A DNA stretch of 64,000 nucleotides. It comes from Schlesneria paludicola DSM 18645. Lineage in GTDB: Bacteria; Planctomycetota; Planctomycetia; Planctomycetales; Planctomycetaceae. The stretch is taken from positions 1 to 64,000 of the forward strand of contig CAMAYU010000012.1 in NCBI GenBank assembly GCA_945862235.1, given 5' to 3'. Below, in pieces: positions 45,620-55,329 of the stretch. A model generated the notes under the pieces. It had not been told where the DNA came from, did not search any database, and saw only the letters and a list, made by a program, of their open reading frames with translations. Made by a program: the position numbers and the translations under genes. Every line of letters begins with the position of its first letter. Position 1 is the first letter of the stretch.

Positions 45620-48600
45620 TTGGGTAGGATCGTTGGACTCATCACCTGTTCGTGTTTGGTCATCGTCGCCATGCGGCTGACCAATCTTCAACACACCGAC
45701 CACACCTTAAAGGGTGGCGAGGACCGGGCCAGTGCCCGCGCGAAGTTATCTCCGCGTGAACACTTCAAGCACGGCAAGGACTCGTTCCTACGAGGCCGGT
45801 ATCAGGACGCCGTACAGCATCTCGAAGCTGTCACGGCGATCGGCACCGGACTCAGCGGAACCGAGCGTCGTCAGGCCGAAGACTACCTGACTCGGGCACG
45901 CAGCCGAGTGCAGGCGGCTACCGACGGAACGGTTGTCCGTGCTCAGTCCGATCCGTTCTGGGTCGAAGAGGACGCGGACGAGCCTCCCGCTCGTGAACCT
46001 TCCAGTTCACTGAAAGACGCCACGCGAGTGCGCGTTGATCGGCTGATGACGACGGCTCAGGCCGCACTCCAACGGGGTGACGTGCTTGAGGCGAAGAAGC
46101 TGTCTCAACAGGCAGCTCAATTATCGAAGGACGCCAAGCTGACATTCGGCAAGGGCGAGACCAATCCCGCCAACTTCCTCGCGAAGTTGTCCGGTGGCGC
46201 AGCGACTGCGGCTTGGACGGACAATGAGTTCGCAGATAAGCCTGCCTCCAAAGGAAAAGCCCCCAAGACGGACATCCGTCAGATCGCAGCTCAGCGGGAA
46301 CCAACCGGCTTTGACGAAGCCGCCCCGTCGAGCGATGTCGCCTTTAACAATCCAGGTCGGACTGCGCCTTCCTCCGGGCCAGCAGCTTCCGACAAGAAGA
46401 CTGCGGATACATTGATTGCTCAAGCTCGCGCCGACTTGAAGGCGGGTCGCTTTGACGAAGCTCGTCGCAAGGCTTTGCAGGCCGATGAACTCGACCTGAC
46501 CTACGACCTGTTTGAAGACCGACCCGAACTGTTGTTGGCCGATGTGGATCGCCACTCGTCCACGATGACGATTGCTCGTCCGAACAGCTCTAGCCCGAAG
46601 GCCGCTTCGCCCGCTGTCGCGATAGACAATGGGAATGCTCGCAATGCGAAGAGTTCGACAACGAAGACCGCTTCCGCCAGTGCGAACCCCTCGAATGACT
46701 CGCAGAAACAGCAAGCCCTCAAGCTGCTGGAACTCGCTCGCCAGGACATGAAGAACGGAAACCTCGACGGTGCTCAGGCGAAGGCCGAGCAGGCTGGACA
46801 GCTCAACGTCGCGTACAAGTTGTTCGAGGACATGCCCGAGCTGGTCTTGAACGAAGTCGCCGCACGACGAGTCACCGAAGGTTTGGCTCAGAACGCCGTC
46901 GTTCCCAACAAGACCGCGACTCCCGCCACACGACCACAGGCCAAAGCGTTGCTCGCGAAAGCCCGGAGCGCGATGGGCGAAGGTCGTATTGATGAAGCTC
47001 GCCAACTGGCGATCGAAGCCGATCGCTTGAAGGCTCCGTATGACTTGTTCGACGACCGACCCGACATCGTGCTGGCCGACATCGCCCGCGCTGCGAAGCG
47101 TGGTCCCGGTGTTCCCGCTGCGGGCAAGTTTGCGGATGACATCAAGACGACGAACGTGACGCCCGCCAGCAACGACGATCCGTTTGCGGACCCCGCTCCG
47201 AACGCAGGATCGTCCCCAGCGAATGTCGCGGCGAACTCGCCCGCGAATGCCCGCCAGAACGTCACTCCCGCTCAAGCGGAAGCGTTGGAGAAACTGCGTC
47301 AGGCTCGACAGCTCATGAGTGCGGGTCGTTTCGACGAAGCCCGTGCCAAGGCTGAAGAAGCGGAAGCGATGAACGTCACGTTCCCCGTATTCGCCGATCG
47401 TCCTGACCTGGTCGTCGCCGACCTGAACAAGAAGATGAGTGGCGGCAACGTCGCCTCACGCAAGCCGGTTCGTGACAGCGGTGTCACGACAGCGGATGCC
47501 TCTAACGAATTGGTGACTGATGGCGACGTGAACCCGTTCGCTCCGAACACACGTTCGTCGAACGGTCGCAATGGCATCACCACCGCTTCGGGTTCGACGG
47601 GTCGTCGTCCCGGCAATGTGATGGCTGCCGATGCCACGACTGAGACCGATCTCTCCGGTTCCTCGGCGGGTGACCTCTACAACCGAGGCATGGCCGAACT
47701 GAATCGCGGCAATCGAGCCGGTGCTTACAGTGCGTTCCTCGCCGCTTATCAAAGTGGTCAGCAACTCGACCGCGTGCGGACGCAGCGGATGCAGGACTAC
47801 CTGCGTGAGTTGGCTCCGAAAGCCAACCGCAAAGGCAACGGCATTCAATTGGCGAACAACCAAGTCGATGACAACGACATTGCCAAGACTCCTGATGACG
47901 GTACCCCACTGTCGCTCGAAGCCCCGTCTGTTTTGGATGCGGCTCAGCAAGAACAGGCGGTCAAGTTTGATCGTCTGCGAAGTGATGTGCTCAACGCGGT
48001 CTTCAAGGCCGAACGCTTGAAGGACACCGATCCGGAAGCGGCTCTGACGCTGATCGATCAGACGCTGGCCAAGGTCGAAGGGGCCGAACTGCCCGAGCAG
48101 GCTGCGGTTTCCCTGACGAGACAACTCAACAAGACGCGCTCGTCGCTCCAGTCCGAGATCGTGCGTCAACAGCCGAACCTCGAATTGAAGAAACGCAATG
48201 AAGAGGTCAAGCGATCGCTGACGACGACCGTGGAAACGAACATCCGCGTCGAACAGGAGTACGCCAAGCTGGTCGAGGAGTTCAACGAACTCTTCAAGCA
48301 GCAGCGGTTCGCCGAAGCGGAGATCGTGGCCAAGAAGGCCAAGGAAATGAACCCGAAGGATCCGACGGCGGAAACGCTGTTCTGGAAGGCCAAGTTCGGT
48401 CGCCGCGTCGCCAACAACGAGAAGCTGAAGAACGACAAGGAAGAGTCGTTCATGGGTCAACTCGACGATGTCGAGCAGGCCGTGATCGTGAAGGTCAACG
48501 ACAAGCACCCGATCGACTTCGGGGACAACTTCAAGGACATCACCGCCCGCCGTAACGGGAAGTATCGCACCGACAATCGGACGCGCGATGAGGACGACAT

Positions 48601-50563
48601 CCGCATCGAGCAAAGCCTGTCGAAGGTGATCTCGCTGCACGAAGAACAGTCACCGCTCAGCGATGTCATTGCGAAGATCGCAGCTGTCGCCGACATCAAC
48701 ATCGTGACCGACCAGCTTGGTCTCGAAGAAGAGGGTGTCAGCACCAACACGCCGGTCACGATCAGCGTGGAAGGGATCAAGGTCAAGAGTGCTCTGAATC
48801 TGATCCTCGGTCGGCACAATCTCGGCTACCACATTCACAACCAGGTGTTGAACATCACCAGCCGCATCCGTCAGCAGGGTGAGTTGGTGGTGGCGACGTA
48901 CCCCGTGGCCGACCTCGTGATTCCGATCACGAACTTCGGTCAGTCGAGTGCCAACAATCCGTTCGGAACCAATCCGTTGAACAACGGGATTCCGAATCTC
49001 GGTGGTGCTCAGATGAGCGTCCCACCGGGCGGGTTCCCCGGCATGGGTCAGGTCGGTCCCGGCGGAGCCAATCCACTGACCGGTGAGGCGACGGATGGAC
49101 GTTCGGGATCACGGCCACAAGCACCTGACTTCAATTCGCTGACGGAACTGCTCACTTCGACGATCGCTCCCGATAGCTGGGATTCGGTCGGCGGACAGGC
49201 TTCGGTGCGTCACTACGAAACGACCTTGAGCCTCGTCATCCGACAGACTCAGAAAGTGCATGAAGAAATCGCCGACTTGCTCGATCAGTTGCGCCGCCTG
49301 CAAGACTTGCAGGTGACGATCGAAGTGCGGTTCGTCACGGTGACGGATCGGTTCTTCGAGCGAATCGGGATCGACTTCGACTTCGGTCTGCAAAGCACGC
49401 TGCCGGGCCCCGATCGCGACAACACGGGCCTGCCAATCCAACCGTTTGGTTCGATTCAGCAGCCTCAGTTCGGCTTGTCGGGGACTCAGGCGCAGCAAGG
49501 ACAGCAGCAACAGGGCGGTCAACAGCAGGGCCAACAGGGCCAGGCTGCTGCGGCCAGCAGCTTCTTCACGCAGGGGCCGACACGACAAATGTCCAACCGT
49601 TCCAAATACCCCGGCGGTACGGTCCTCGGGATGTCCGCTCCCGGTCAGTTCACCTCGACCACAGACGTTCCGTTCCAGCAGGGATCGTTCGAGGTGGGAG
49701 TGCCGACGTTCGGTGGCTTCAATCCGAAGGCCGGTGTGGAAATGGGCCTCGCCATCCTGAGCGATGTGGAAGCGTTCTTCTTCATCCAGGCGGCTCAGGG
49801 TGATCAACGGTCCAATCTGATGTTTGCTCCGAAAGTGACGCTGTTCAACGGGCAGTTGGGTCACGTCGAAAGTGCCGTGCGACGGCCGTTCGTCATCAGC
49901 CTGATCCCGACCGTCGGGTTCTTCTCGACAGGTTTCCAACCGGTCATCGCGGTTATCCCCGAAGGCATCACGCTCGACGTGACCGCCGTGGTGTCGGCCG
50001 ATCGCCGGTTCGTGCGACTGACCGTCTCGCCGATCTTCTCGAACATCACCGACGTGTTCACGTTCTCGTTCGTCGGTGGATCGACGGGCGGTGGACAGCA
50101 GGGGCAACAAGGTCAACAGGGTCAAGGTGGTGGACAAGGTGGCGGACAAGGCCAGAACGGCGGCCAGTTCGGGATCGGTGGTGGCGTCGGCACGATGCAA
50201 ATCATGTCGGCCCTGTTCACTCAACAGCAGCAAGGGCAACAGGGACAGCAAGGACAACAGAACCAGGGCGGTGGCGGTGCGAACCTGACCGTGACAGTTC
50301 AACAGCCTGTGGTCGAGCAAGTCACGGTGAACACGACCGTCAGTGTGCCAGACGGTGGCACGGTGCTGCTCGGTGGTGTGAAGCGACTCCGCGAAGGGCG
50401 CAACATGTCCGGCGTGCCAATCCTGAACAAGATTCCTTACGTCAGCCGCCTCTTCAAGAACACGGGTGTGGGTCGTGAAACGGAAAGCCTGATGCTGATG
50501 GTCACGCCACGAATCATCATCCAAGAGGAAGAAGAGGAACTGCTCGGGATTCCAAGAACATAA
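45620..50563 (+). CDS. Giant secretin-family protein with repeated N-terminal domain
   Basis: 1647 residues from a TTG at 45620; AGGAGGG ends 7 bases upstream, which decides this start over the ATG at 45509. An N-terminal membrane/signal segment (IVGLITCSCLVIVAM) is followed by five ~50-residue helical repeats (about 136, 262, 363, 439, 551), four ending in an FxDRPDLVLADL-type signature. Residues ~800-1060 are helical plus STN/secretin N-domain-like; the C-terminal secretin domain (about 1095-1640) has VEVRFVTVTDRFFERIGIDF and VPDGGTVLLGGVKRLREG. Three Gln/Gly-rich loops interrupt it (about 1289, 1491, 1534). It should form an outer-membrane secretion channel; strong terminator after it. Confidence 0.88.
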   Translation: MGRIVGLITCSCLVIVAMRLTNLQHTDHTLKGGEDRASARAKLSPREHFKHGKDSFLRGRYQDAVQHLEAVTAIGTGLSGTERRQAEDYLTRARSRVQAATDGTVVRAQSDPFWVEEDADEPPAREPSSSLKDATRVRVDRLMTTAQAALQRGDVLEAKKLSQQAAQLSKDAKLTFGKGETNPANFLAKLSGGAATAAWTDNEFADKPASKGKAPKTDIRQIAAQREPTGFDEAAPSSDVAFNNPGRTAPSSGPAASDKKTADTLIAQARADLKAGRFDEARRKALQADELDLTYDLFEDRPELLLADVDRHSSTMTIARPNSSSPKAASPAVAIDNGNARNAKSSTTKTASASANPSNDSQKQQALKLLELARQDMKNGNLDGAQAKAEQAGQLNVAYKLFEDMPELVLNEVAARRVTEGLAQNAVVPNKTATPATRPQAKALLAKARSAMGEGRIDEARQLAIEADRLKAPYDLFDDRPDIVLADIARAAKRGPGVPAAGKFADDIKTTNVTPASNDDPFADPAPNAGSSPANVAANSPANARQNVTPAQAEALEKLRQARQLMSAGRFDEARAKAEEAEAMNVTFPVFADRPDLVVADLNKKMSGGNVASRKPVRDSGVTTADASNELVTDGDVNPFAPNTRSSNGRNGITTASGSTGRRPGNVMAADATTETDLSGSSAGDLYNRGMAELNRGNRAGAYSAFLAAYQSGQQLDRVRTQRMQDYLRELAPKANRKGNGIQLANNQVDDNDIAKTPDDGTPLSLEAPSVLDAAQQEQAVKFDRLRSDVLNAVFKAERLKDTDPEAALTLIDQTLAKVEGAELPEQAAVSLTRQLNKTRSSLQSEIVRQQPNLELKKRNEEVKRSLTTTVETNIRVEQEYAKLVEEFNELFKQQRFAEAEIVAKKAKEMNPKDPTAETLFWKAKFGRRVANNEKLKNDKEESFMGQLDDVEQAVIVKVNDKHPIDFGDNFKDITARRNGKYRTDNRTRDEDDIRIEQSLSKVISLHEEQSPLSDVIAKIAAVADINIVTDQLGLEEEGVSTNTPVTISVEGIKVKSALNLILGRHNLGYHIHNQVLNITSRIRQQGELVVATYPVADLVIPITNFGQSSANNPFGTNPLNNGIPNLGGAQMSVPPGGFPGMGQVGPGGANPLTGEATDGRSGSRPQAPDFNSLTELLTSTIAPDSWDSVGGQASVRHYETTLSLVIRQTQKVHEEIADLLDQLRRLQDLQVTIEVRFVTVTDRFFERIGIDFDFGLQSTLPGPDRDNTGLPIQPFGSIQQPQFGLSGTQAQQGQQQQGGQQQGQQGQAAAASSFFTQGPTRQMSNRSKYPGGTVLGMSAPGQFTSTTDVPFQQGSFEVGVPTFGGFNPKAGVEMGLAILSDVEAFFFIQAAQGDQRSNLMFAPKVTLFNGQLGHVESAVRRPFVISLIPTVGFFSTGFQPVIAVIPEGITLDVTAVVSADRRFVRLTVSPIFSNITDVFTFSFVGGSTGGGQQGQQGQQGQGGGQGGGQGQNGGQFGIGGGVGTMQIMSALFTQQQQGQQGQQGQQNQGGGGANLTVTVQQPVVEQVTVNTTVSVPDGGTVLLGGVKRLREGRNMSGVPILNKIPYVSRLFKNTGVGRETESLMLMVTPRIIIQEEEEELLGIPRT

Positions 50564-50603
50564 CGGGTGCTCCCCAATCCGAGGCTCTGTCGCAAGTCCT
50601 CGG

Positions 50604-50639
50604 CCGCCGCGATCGCACGGGCAGATCGCGGCGGTTTTT
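50604..50639 (+). terminator. Rho-independent terminator after the secretin gene
   Basis: CCGCCGCGATC (50604-50614) and GATCGCGGCGG (50624-50634) form an 11-bp stem with a 9-nt loop, followed directly by TTTTTC, about 40 bases past the stop codon. Confidence 0.92.
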
Positions 50640-50897
50640 CGTTTGTATGCGGGGCCTGCAGAAGTCAGCAACGAGAGCCAGAAGGGCCACCACGGATCAC
50701 CCTGATTGACACGGATCGGGCATCGCCCGCAACCCCATGAGTTGGCGAAGGTCGCTCATTCGCGTCGAACAGATGCGACCTTTACTCCGAAGGAGTTGCG
50801 TCTCAGTCTGATTAGGCCAACTCATTTTGAGGCGTCGGCTACGATGTCGGTGGCGGCTGATGTATCCTGCCGCCGACTCGGATTGCGGCGGGCTCCA

Positions 50898-51596
50898 ATG
50901 GAGGCGACAGACGTGAATCAATGGCTGCGAGAAGCTGGTATTGCTCGGATCACGGTGCTGGTCGGAATGGTGGCTTGGGTTGTCGGTTGCTCTCCGCAAC
51001 CTCAAACCGTTGTGACCAAGCCTTCGGCCAACATGTATGGCTACGGCGATACCATCGATGACTCGATGATTCAGTTCAAGGACGACGTGACGACGCAGGC
51101 GAACCCCGATTCTGACCTGACGGAACTCGTCTTCACCGACAAAGCCGGGAAGCAGATCGCTCTCAAAGACTTCCTCGGCAAGCAGCACGTCATTCTGGTC
51201 ATCACGCGCGGGTACGGCGGCGCGATCTGTCCGTACTGTTCGACGCAGACCGCGCGGCTGATCTCCAACTACGCGAAGTTCCAAGAGCAGCAGGCCGAGG
51301 TCATCGTCGTCTACCCGCTCGAGAAACCTACCGACACGCCGCGGTTGGACGAGTTCTTGGCGCGAGCCGTTTCCAAACTTCCGGCCGCGGAGAAAACAGT
51401 CCCGTTCCCGCTACTGTTGGATGTGGAACTGAAGGCCGTCGATGCGCTGGGCATTCGTAAAGACTTGTCGAAGCCCGCGACCTACATCTTCGACAAGGAA
51501 GGCCAACTCCGCTTCGCCTACGTCGGCGCGTCACTCGCGGATCGGCCGTCGATCAAAGCGATGCTCGACCAACTCGGGCAGCTCAACAAGTCGTGA
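50898..51596 (+). CDS. Thioredoxin-fold (AhpC/TSA-like redoxin) lipoprotein
   Basis: 232 residues from the ATG at 50898. The signal ends in lipobox VVGC (VAWVVGCSPQPQ). The mature protein has a redoxin fold: LVFTDKAGKQIALKDFLGKQ, VILVITRGYGGAICPYCSTQ with Cys111 and Cys114 (CxxC), and a C-terminal TYIFDKEGQLRFAYVGAS. It is probably a periplasmic thiol-disulfide or peroxide reductase. It follows the terminator of the secretin gene. The inverted repeat at 51614-51676 lies 18 bases after its stop. Confidence 0.82.
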   Translation: MEATDVNQWLREAGIARITVLVGMVAWVVGCSPQPQTVVTKPSANMYGYGDTIDDSMIQFKDDVTTQANPDSDLTELVFTDKAGKQIALKDFLGKQHVILVITRGYGGAICPYCSTQTARLISNYAKFQEQQAEVIVVYPLEKPTDTPRLDEFLARAVSKLPAAEKTVPFPLLLDVELKAVDALGIRKDLSKPATYIFDKEGQLRFAYVGASLADRPSIKAMLDQLGQLNKS

Positions 51597-51613
51597 TGAA
51601 GTCGTGTGAATTC

Positions 51614-51676
51614 GGGGTCAGGTGGTTCAAAGTTCATTTTTCGCCGCGAAAAATGAACTTTGAACCACCTGACCCC
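51614..51676. repeat. Perfect 31-nt inverted repeat (GGGGTCAGGTGG family)
   Basis: Arms 51614-51644 and 51646-51676 are exact complements with a single-base loop. The outer 24 nt match the arms of the element at 5656-5754. Confidence 0.93.
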
Positions 51677-51772
51677 TGATCGTATTCTTCGCCGCTGAGT
51701 CCGGGGCCTTACGGCACCCGGCTCACTCCAAAACCCTTTTGCCCCTTGTCTCCTGCCCCCTGCTTCCTCCTC

Positions 51773-53608
51773 ATGACCGCCGAATCCACTCAAGAGTTCC
51801 TGACGATCGCGGGCCAGCAAGGATTGCTGCCGTCGGAGACGTTGTACGATCTCGCGGCAGAAGCGGCTCTGAAGCAGATGGACGCGGTGTCGCTGGTCTT
51901 GCAGAAGGGGTTGATGTCGCCGGTACAGATTGAGATCGTCGAGACGCTGCGACAGCCTTCAAAATCGATCCCCGGCTATGAGATTCAATCGGTCCTCGGG
52001 CACGGCGGGATGGGAGTCGTCTATCGAGCGCGGCAGCTCAATTTAAATCGCGTCGTCGCGCTCAAGACGATCCTCGTCAATCAAGCCGCCAATCCGACGA
52101 TGCTCGCGCGGTTCGAGCAAGAGGCCCAGACCGTGGCCAAGCTGGTCCATCCGCACATCGTCGCGGCTTACGATTTCGGGCGACATGCGGGGCGGCTGTA
52201 CTTCGCCATGGAATACGTCGAGGGGGAAGACGCCGATCACTATGCGAGTCGTCAGCACCCGCTCAGCGAGCGCGTGGTGTGGGGACTCATTCGACAGGCG
52301 GCAACGGGCTTAGTTCACGCGGCCGAGATGGGGATCGTCCATCGCGACATCAAGCCCGCCAACCTGTTGCTCGTCACGCCGCCTCAGGGCTATCCGCTTC
52401 CCGCCGGGATGCCGATGGTGAAGATCGCCGACTTCGGGCTAGCGTTGCTCGCCACGGAAGCGGACGAACGGACGAAGCTGACCGCCGAACAAACCACGCT
52501 CGGCAGCCCGCACTACATGGCTCCCGAACAACTCGACTCCAGCAAGCCAGTCGATCTGCGAGCCGACTTGTACGCGCTGGGAGCGACGGCCTACCACCTG
52601 CTCGCCGGGCATCCGCCGTTCGACAAACAGAACCTGCCGCAGATCATCGCGAAGAAATTGAGCGACGAACGGCCCGAGTTGCCTGCCGCGCGTAACGATG
52701 TCTCGGCCGAGGGCCTCGCGCTGATGAACTCGCTGCTGGCGCGAGACCTCGATCAACGCCTCGGCAGTTATGGAGTGTTACTCAGCCGCATCGACGCGCT
52801 GCAGGTCATGATTGCGGCCGATTCGGCGACGCTCGCGTGGCGCACGGCGACTTCGCACTCGATGTCCACGCTCTCGGCGGTGACGGACGTTCGCACTCAG
52901 CCAGCGCGTCAACCGATTCGCGCCGGGATGAAAGTCGGACTGGGCATCGTCGCCGCGCTGATCGTGACGGTGGTCGTATTCGCGCTGGGGCTGGTCCCCG
53001 GTGGAACCTCGACCTCGTCCCTCAAATCGAAAGCGTCGCTGACACCCACGGGTTGGTCGGCTTCGTTGTTCAACGGCAAATCACTGCTCGGTTGGACGAT
53101 CGAGGACGGACAATGGATCGTGGTTCGCGATGACGAGGGTAGCCCCGTCATCGCCGGGACCAGTGGCGAAATGAAGCGGCCGCTGTTGAAGGTGGTCGCG
53201 GGGAAACCCGTTCCGATCGAGCACTATCGCGTCCTCGTCACCTTCCAGTTGCGCGAGGCTTCCGCAGTGGAGATGCAGTTCAATCTGAGACAGCCCGACC
53301 CACAGAATCCCGCAGACAGCCGCCACGCACTGCGACTGACCTTGGATCGCGTCGCCTTGGGGACTCGCCAGGAAGGGAGCTTGCCATTCAAGCCGCTCGC
53401 GCCCGCAAAGCCGTTCGAAATCGGAGCCGATCGCTTGCACGAGTTGAAGCTGGAACGGCAGGCCACCGAATGGCGCGTCTTCGTGGATGATGTCCTCGCC
53501 GGAACAGTCCCGCTCGCGAAGGAGCCTCGTCGTCCCGAGTTCCGCCTCCTCGCCGATGGCGGACCGGCGTGGTTCGGTGACATGGTGGTCGAAGAGCTGG
53601 CACAGTAG
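51773..53608 (+). CDS. Membrane Ser/Thr protein kinase with extracytoplasmic DUF1080-like domain
   Basis: 611 residues from the ATG at 51773. An N-terminal helical segment (~60 residues) precedes a Hanks-type kinase domain: LGHGGMGVVYRARQLN glycine loop, Lys98 in VALKTIL, HRDIKPANLL with Asp192, DFGLAL with Asp220, and TLGSPHYMAPEQL. One transmembrane helix (VGLGIVAALIVTVVVFALGL, about 387-407) leads to a C-terminal domain with LFNGKSLLGWTIEDGQWIV and beta-rich repeats resembling DUF1080/3-keto-disaccharide hydrolase-like folds. All catalytic residues are intact. The downstream HlyD and RND genes are close enough to be co-transcribed (75 bases to the HlyD start), so it may sense something linked to export. 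Confidence 0.88.
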   Translation: MTAESTQEFLTIAGQQGLLPSETLYDLAAEAALKQMDAVSLVLQKGLMSPVQIEIVETLRQPSKSIPGYEIQSVLGHGGMGVVYRARQLNLNRVVALKTILVNQAANPTMLARFEQEAQTVAKLVHPHIVAAYDFGRHAGRLYFAMEYVEGEDADHYASRQHPLSERVVWGLIRQAATGLVHAAEMGIVHRDIKPANLLLVTPPQGYPLPAGMPMVKIADFGLALLATEADERTKLTAEQTTLGSPHYMAPEQLDSSKPVDLRADLYALGATAYHLLAGHPPFDKQNLPQIIAKKLSDERPELPAARNDVSAEGLALMNSLLARDLDQRLGSYGVLLSRIDALQVMIAADSATLAWRTATSHSMSTLSAVTDVRTQPARQPIRAGMKVGLGIVAALIVTVVVFALGLVPGGTSTSSLKSKASLTPTGWSASLFNGKSLLGWTIEDGQWIVVRDDEGSPVIAGTSGEMKRPLLKVVAGKPVPIEHYRVLVTFQLREASAVEMQFNLRQPDPQNPADSRHALRLTLDRVALGTRQEGSLPFKPLAPAKPFEIGADRLHELKLERQATEWRVFVDDVLAGTVPLAKEPRRPEFRLLADGGPAWFGDMVVEELAQ

Positions 53609-53682
53609 CTTCTGTTGCCCCAACCCCAACTGCCCTGCCCAGATATTCCCTCCCCTGTTGTCTCTCACGTGGAATCCAACTC

Positions 53683-55026
53683 ATGAACAGAGTCTCTTGG
53701 CTGTTCAAACGTCTTTCGTTTGGATGTATTTCGTTGGCAGTGTTGCTCTGCGTTGAGCGGGCCGAGGCGCAGGCGCGTGTCGCGCCGGTGATCGTTGCGC
53801 CGGTTATTCAAAAGCAGGCGGCGAGCGGGCAGACGTTTGTTGGGACCGTGATGCCGCTCAAGAAGAGTGCGGTCGGAGCAGCCGTCGATGGTCGCGTCAC
53901 CGAGTTCCCGATCAACGAGGGAGATCGCGTCACCAAAGGTCAGCCGCTGGCGAAGTTGCTGACCGAAACAATCTCGCTGCAAATCGTCGCGGCTCAAGCC
54001 GAGTTGAAGTTCCGCGAGGAAGAACTGCGCGAGCTGTCGAACGGCTGGCGGAAAGAGGAAGTCGAACAAGCGGCCGCGAAAATGGAGGCGGCTCGTTCTC
54101 GGCGCGAGTACACCGGGCAGCGGCTGAAGCGGACGCTGGCGCTGTTCGAGAAAGGGCAAGTCGGCACGCGCGAGCAGATAGAAGAAGACAGCTCGGCAGC
54201 GGTGTACGCCCAGCAAACGTATGAAGCCGAACGGCTCGGTCACGAGTTGATGAAGCAGGGACCGCGACCGGAACGGATCGAACAGTCGAAGGCGCGCGTC
54301 GCCGAGCAGACCGCGCTGGTGCAACAGCTTCAGGACCAGCTCAAGAAGCACACGATGATCGCTCCGTTCGATGGCTACATCGTCGCGGAGAAGACCGAGA
54401 TCGGCGAGTGGGTGACGAAGGGACAGGTTGTCGCCGAGGTGATCTATCTCGATGAGATCGACATTGAAGCGCATGTCCTCGACACGCACATCGAACACGT
54501 GCGCGTCGGGACGACCGTGCGCGTCGAGGTCCCCGCGTTGAAGAGTTCGATCTTCGTCGGTGAGGTCGCGATCATCACGCCTCAAGCCGACATGCGGTCG
54601 CGGACGTTTCCGGTCAAGGTCCGCGTGAAGAACGTCATCCGCGACGACGGGCCGCTGCTGAAAGCCGGGATGTTGGCGCGAGTCACTCTGCCGACGGGTG
54701 AACTGCGTGACTCATTGCTCGTCCCGAAAGATGCGATCGTGTTGGGTGGTCCAACGCCCGTGGTGGCGTCTGTCGTGGCGCTCGATGACAAGGAATTGGC
54801 GGCTCTCGACCCGAAGGCTCCCGGCCCCAAACCGACCTCCAAAGTGAAGTTCGTCCCCGTAGAGCTAGGCATCGCTGACGGGGCTTGGATCGCCGTGACC
54901 GGGCAACTCGCCGCCGATCAACAGGTGGTCATCGTCGGCAACGAACGTGTCATGCCGGGGCAGATGATCAGCATCATCGAAGTCAGAAAAACTCCGGTGG
55001 CCGATGCGGCGGCGGTAAACAACTGA
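53683..55026 (+). CDS. HlyD-family efflux RND periplasmic adaptor
   Basis: 447 residues with a signal peptide (SLAVLLCVERAEAQ). The adaptor pattern is clear: GTVMPLKKSAVGAAVDGRVT barrel-sandwich half, INEGDRVTKGQPLAKL, a helical hairpin (about 95-210), then HTMIAPFDGYIVAEKTEIGE for the second lipoyl half. C-terminal membrane-proximal segments include VKVRVKNVIRDDGPLLKAGM and VVIVGNERVMPGQMISI. It should link the RND permease encoded next to an outer-membrane channel. No TolC homologue lies in the window. Confidence 0.92.
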   Translation: MNRVSWLFKRLSFGCISLAVLLCVERAEAQARVAPVIVAPVIQKQAASGQTFVGTVMPLKKSAVGAAVDGRVTEFPINEGDRVTKGQPLAKLLTETISLQIVAAQAELKFREEELRELSNGWRKEEVEQAAAKMEAARSRREYTGQRLKRTLALFEKGQVGTREQIEEDSSAAVYAQQTYEAERLGHELMKQGPRPERIEQSKARVAEQTALVQQLQDQLKKHTMIAPFDGYIVAEKTEIGEWVTKGQVVAEVIYLDEIDIEAHVLDTHIEHVRVGTTVRVEVPALKSSIFVGEVAIITPQADMRSRTFPVKVRVKNVIRDDGPLLKAGMLARVTLPTGELRDSLLVPKDAIVLGGPTPVVASVVALDDKELAALDPKAPGPKPTSKVKFVPVELGIADGAWIAVTGQLAADQQVVIVGNERVMPGQMISIIEVRKTPVADAAAVNN

Positions 55027-55169
55027 ACCTACAACGCCACCCTGACAGCGGCCGCGATTGTCTTTTCAGCCCGGAGGGCGGCAGATGGTAGCCCACGGCG
55101 TGAGCCGTGGGATGAGTGGCGCTGATTGCACTTTAGCCCGGAGGGCGACACATCTATGCCTCACGCGAC

Positions 55170-55250
55170 ACAATGAAAAGAGGGCTGACGCCCAAGAACC
55201 GGGGGGCTGACGCCGCCCCGCTCAGAGGTCGCATCTCGGACCACGCGAGG
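55170..55250. repeat. GAGCGGGG-family element (partial copy)
   Basis: GAGGGCTGACGCCCAAGAAC, then GGGGCTGACGCCGCCCCGCTC, then CTCGGACCACGCGAGG. It lies in the 303-base gap between the HlyD and RND genes. A second type of hairpin (AGCCCACGGCGTGAGCCGTGGG, about 55090-55111) and the duplicated flank AGCCCGGAGGGCG lie just before it. Confidence 0.75.
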
Positions 55251-55329
55251 TCTATCCGCTGTCCACGTCCGTCAGTGTGCCGCCCTTCGGGCTGAATTTC
55301 CGTCCAACACAACAAAGTTGAGTCTCTGA

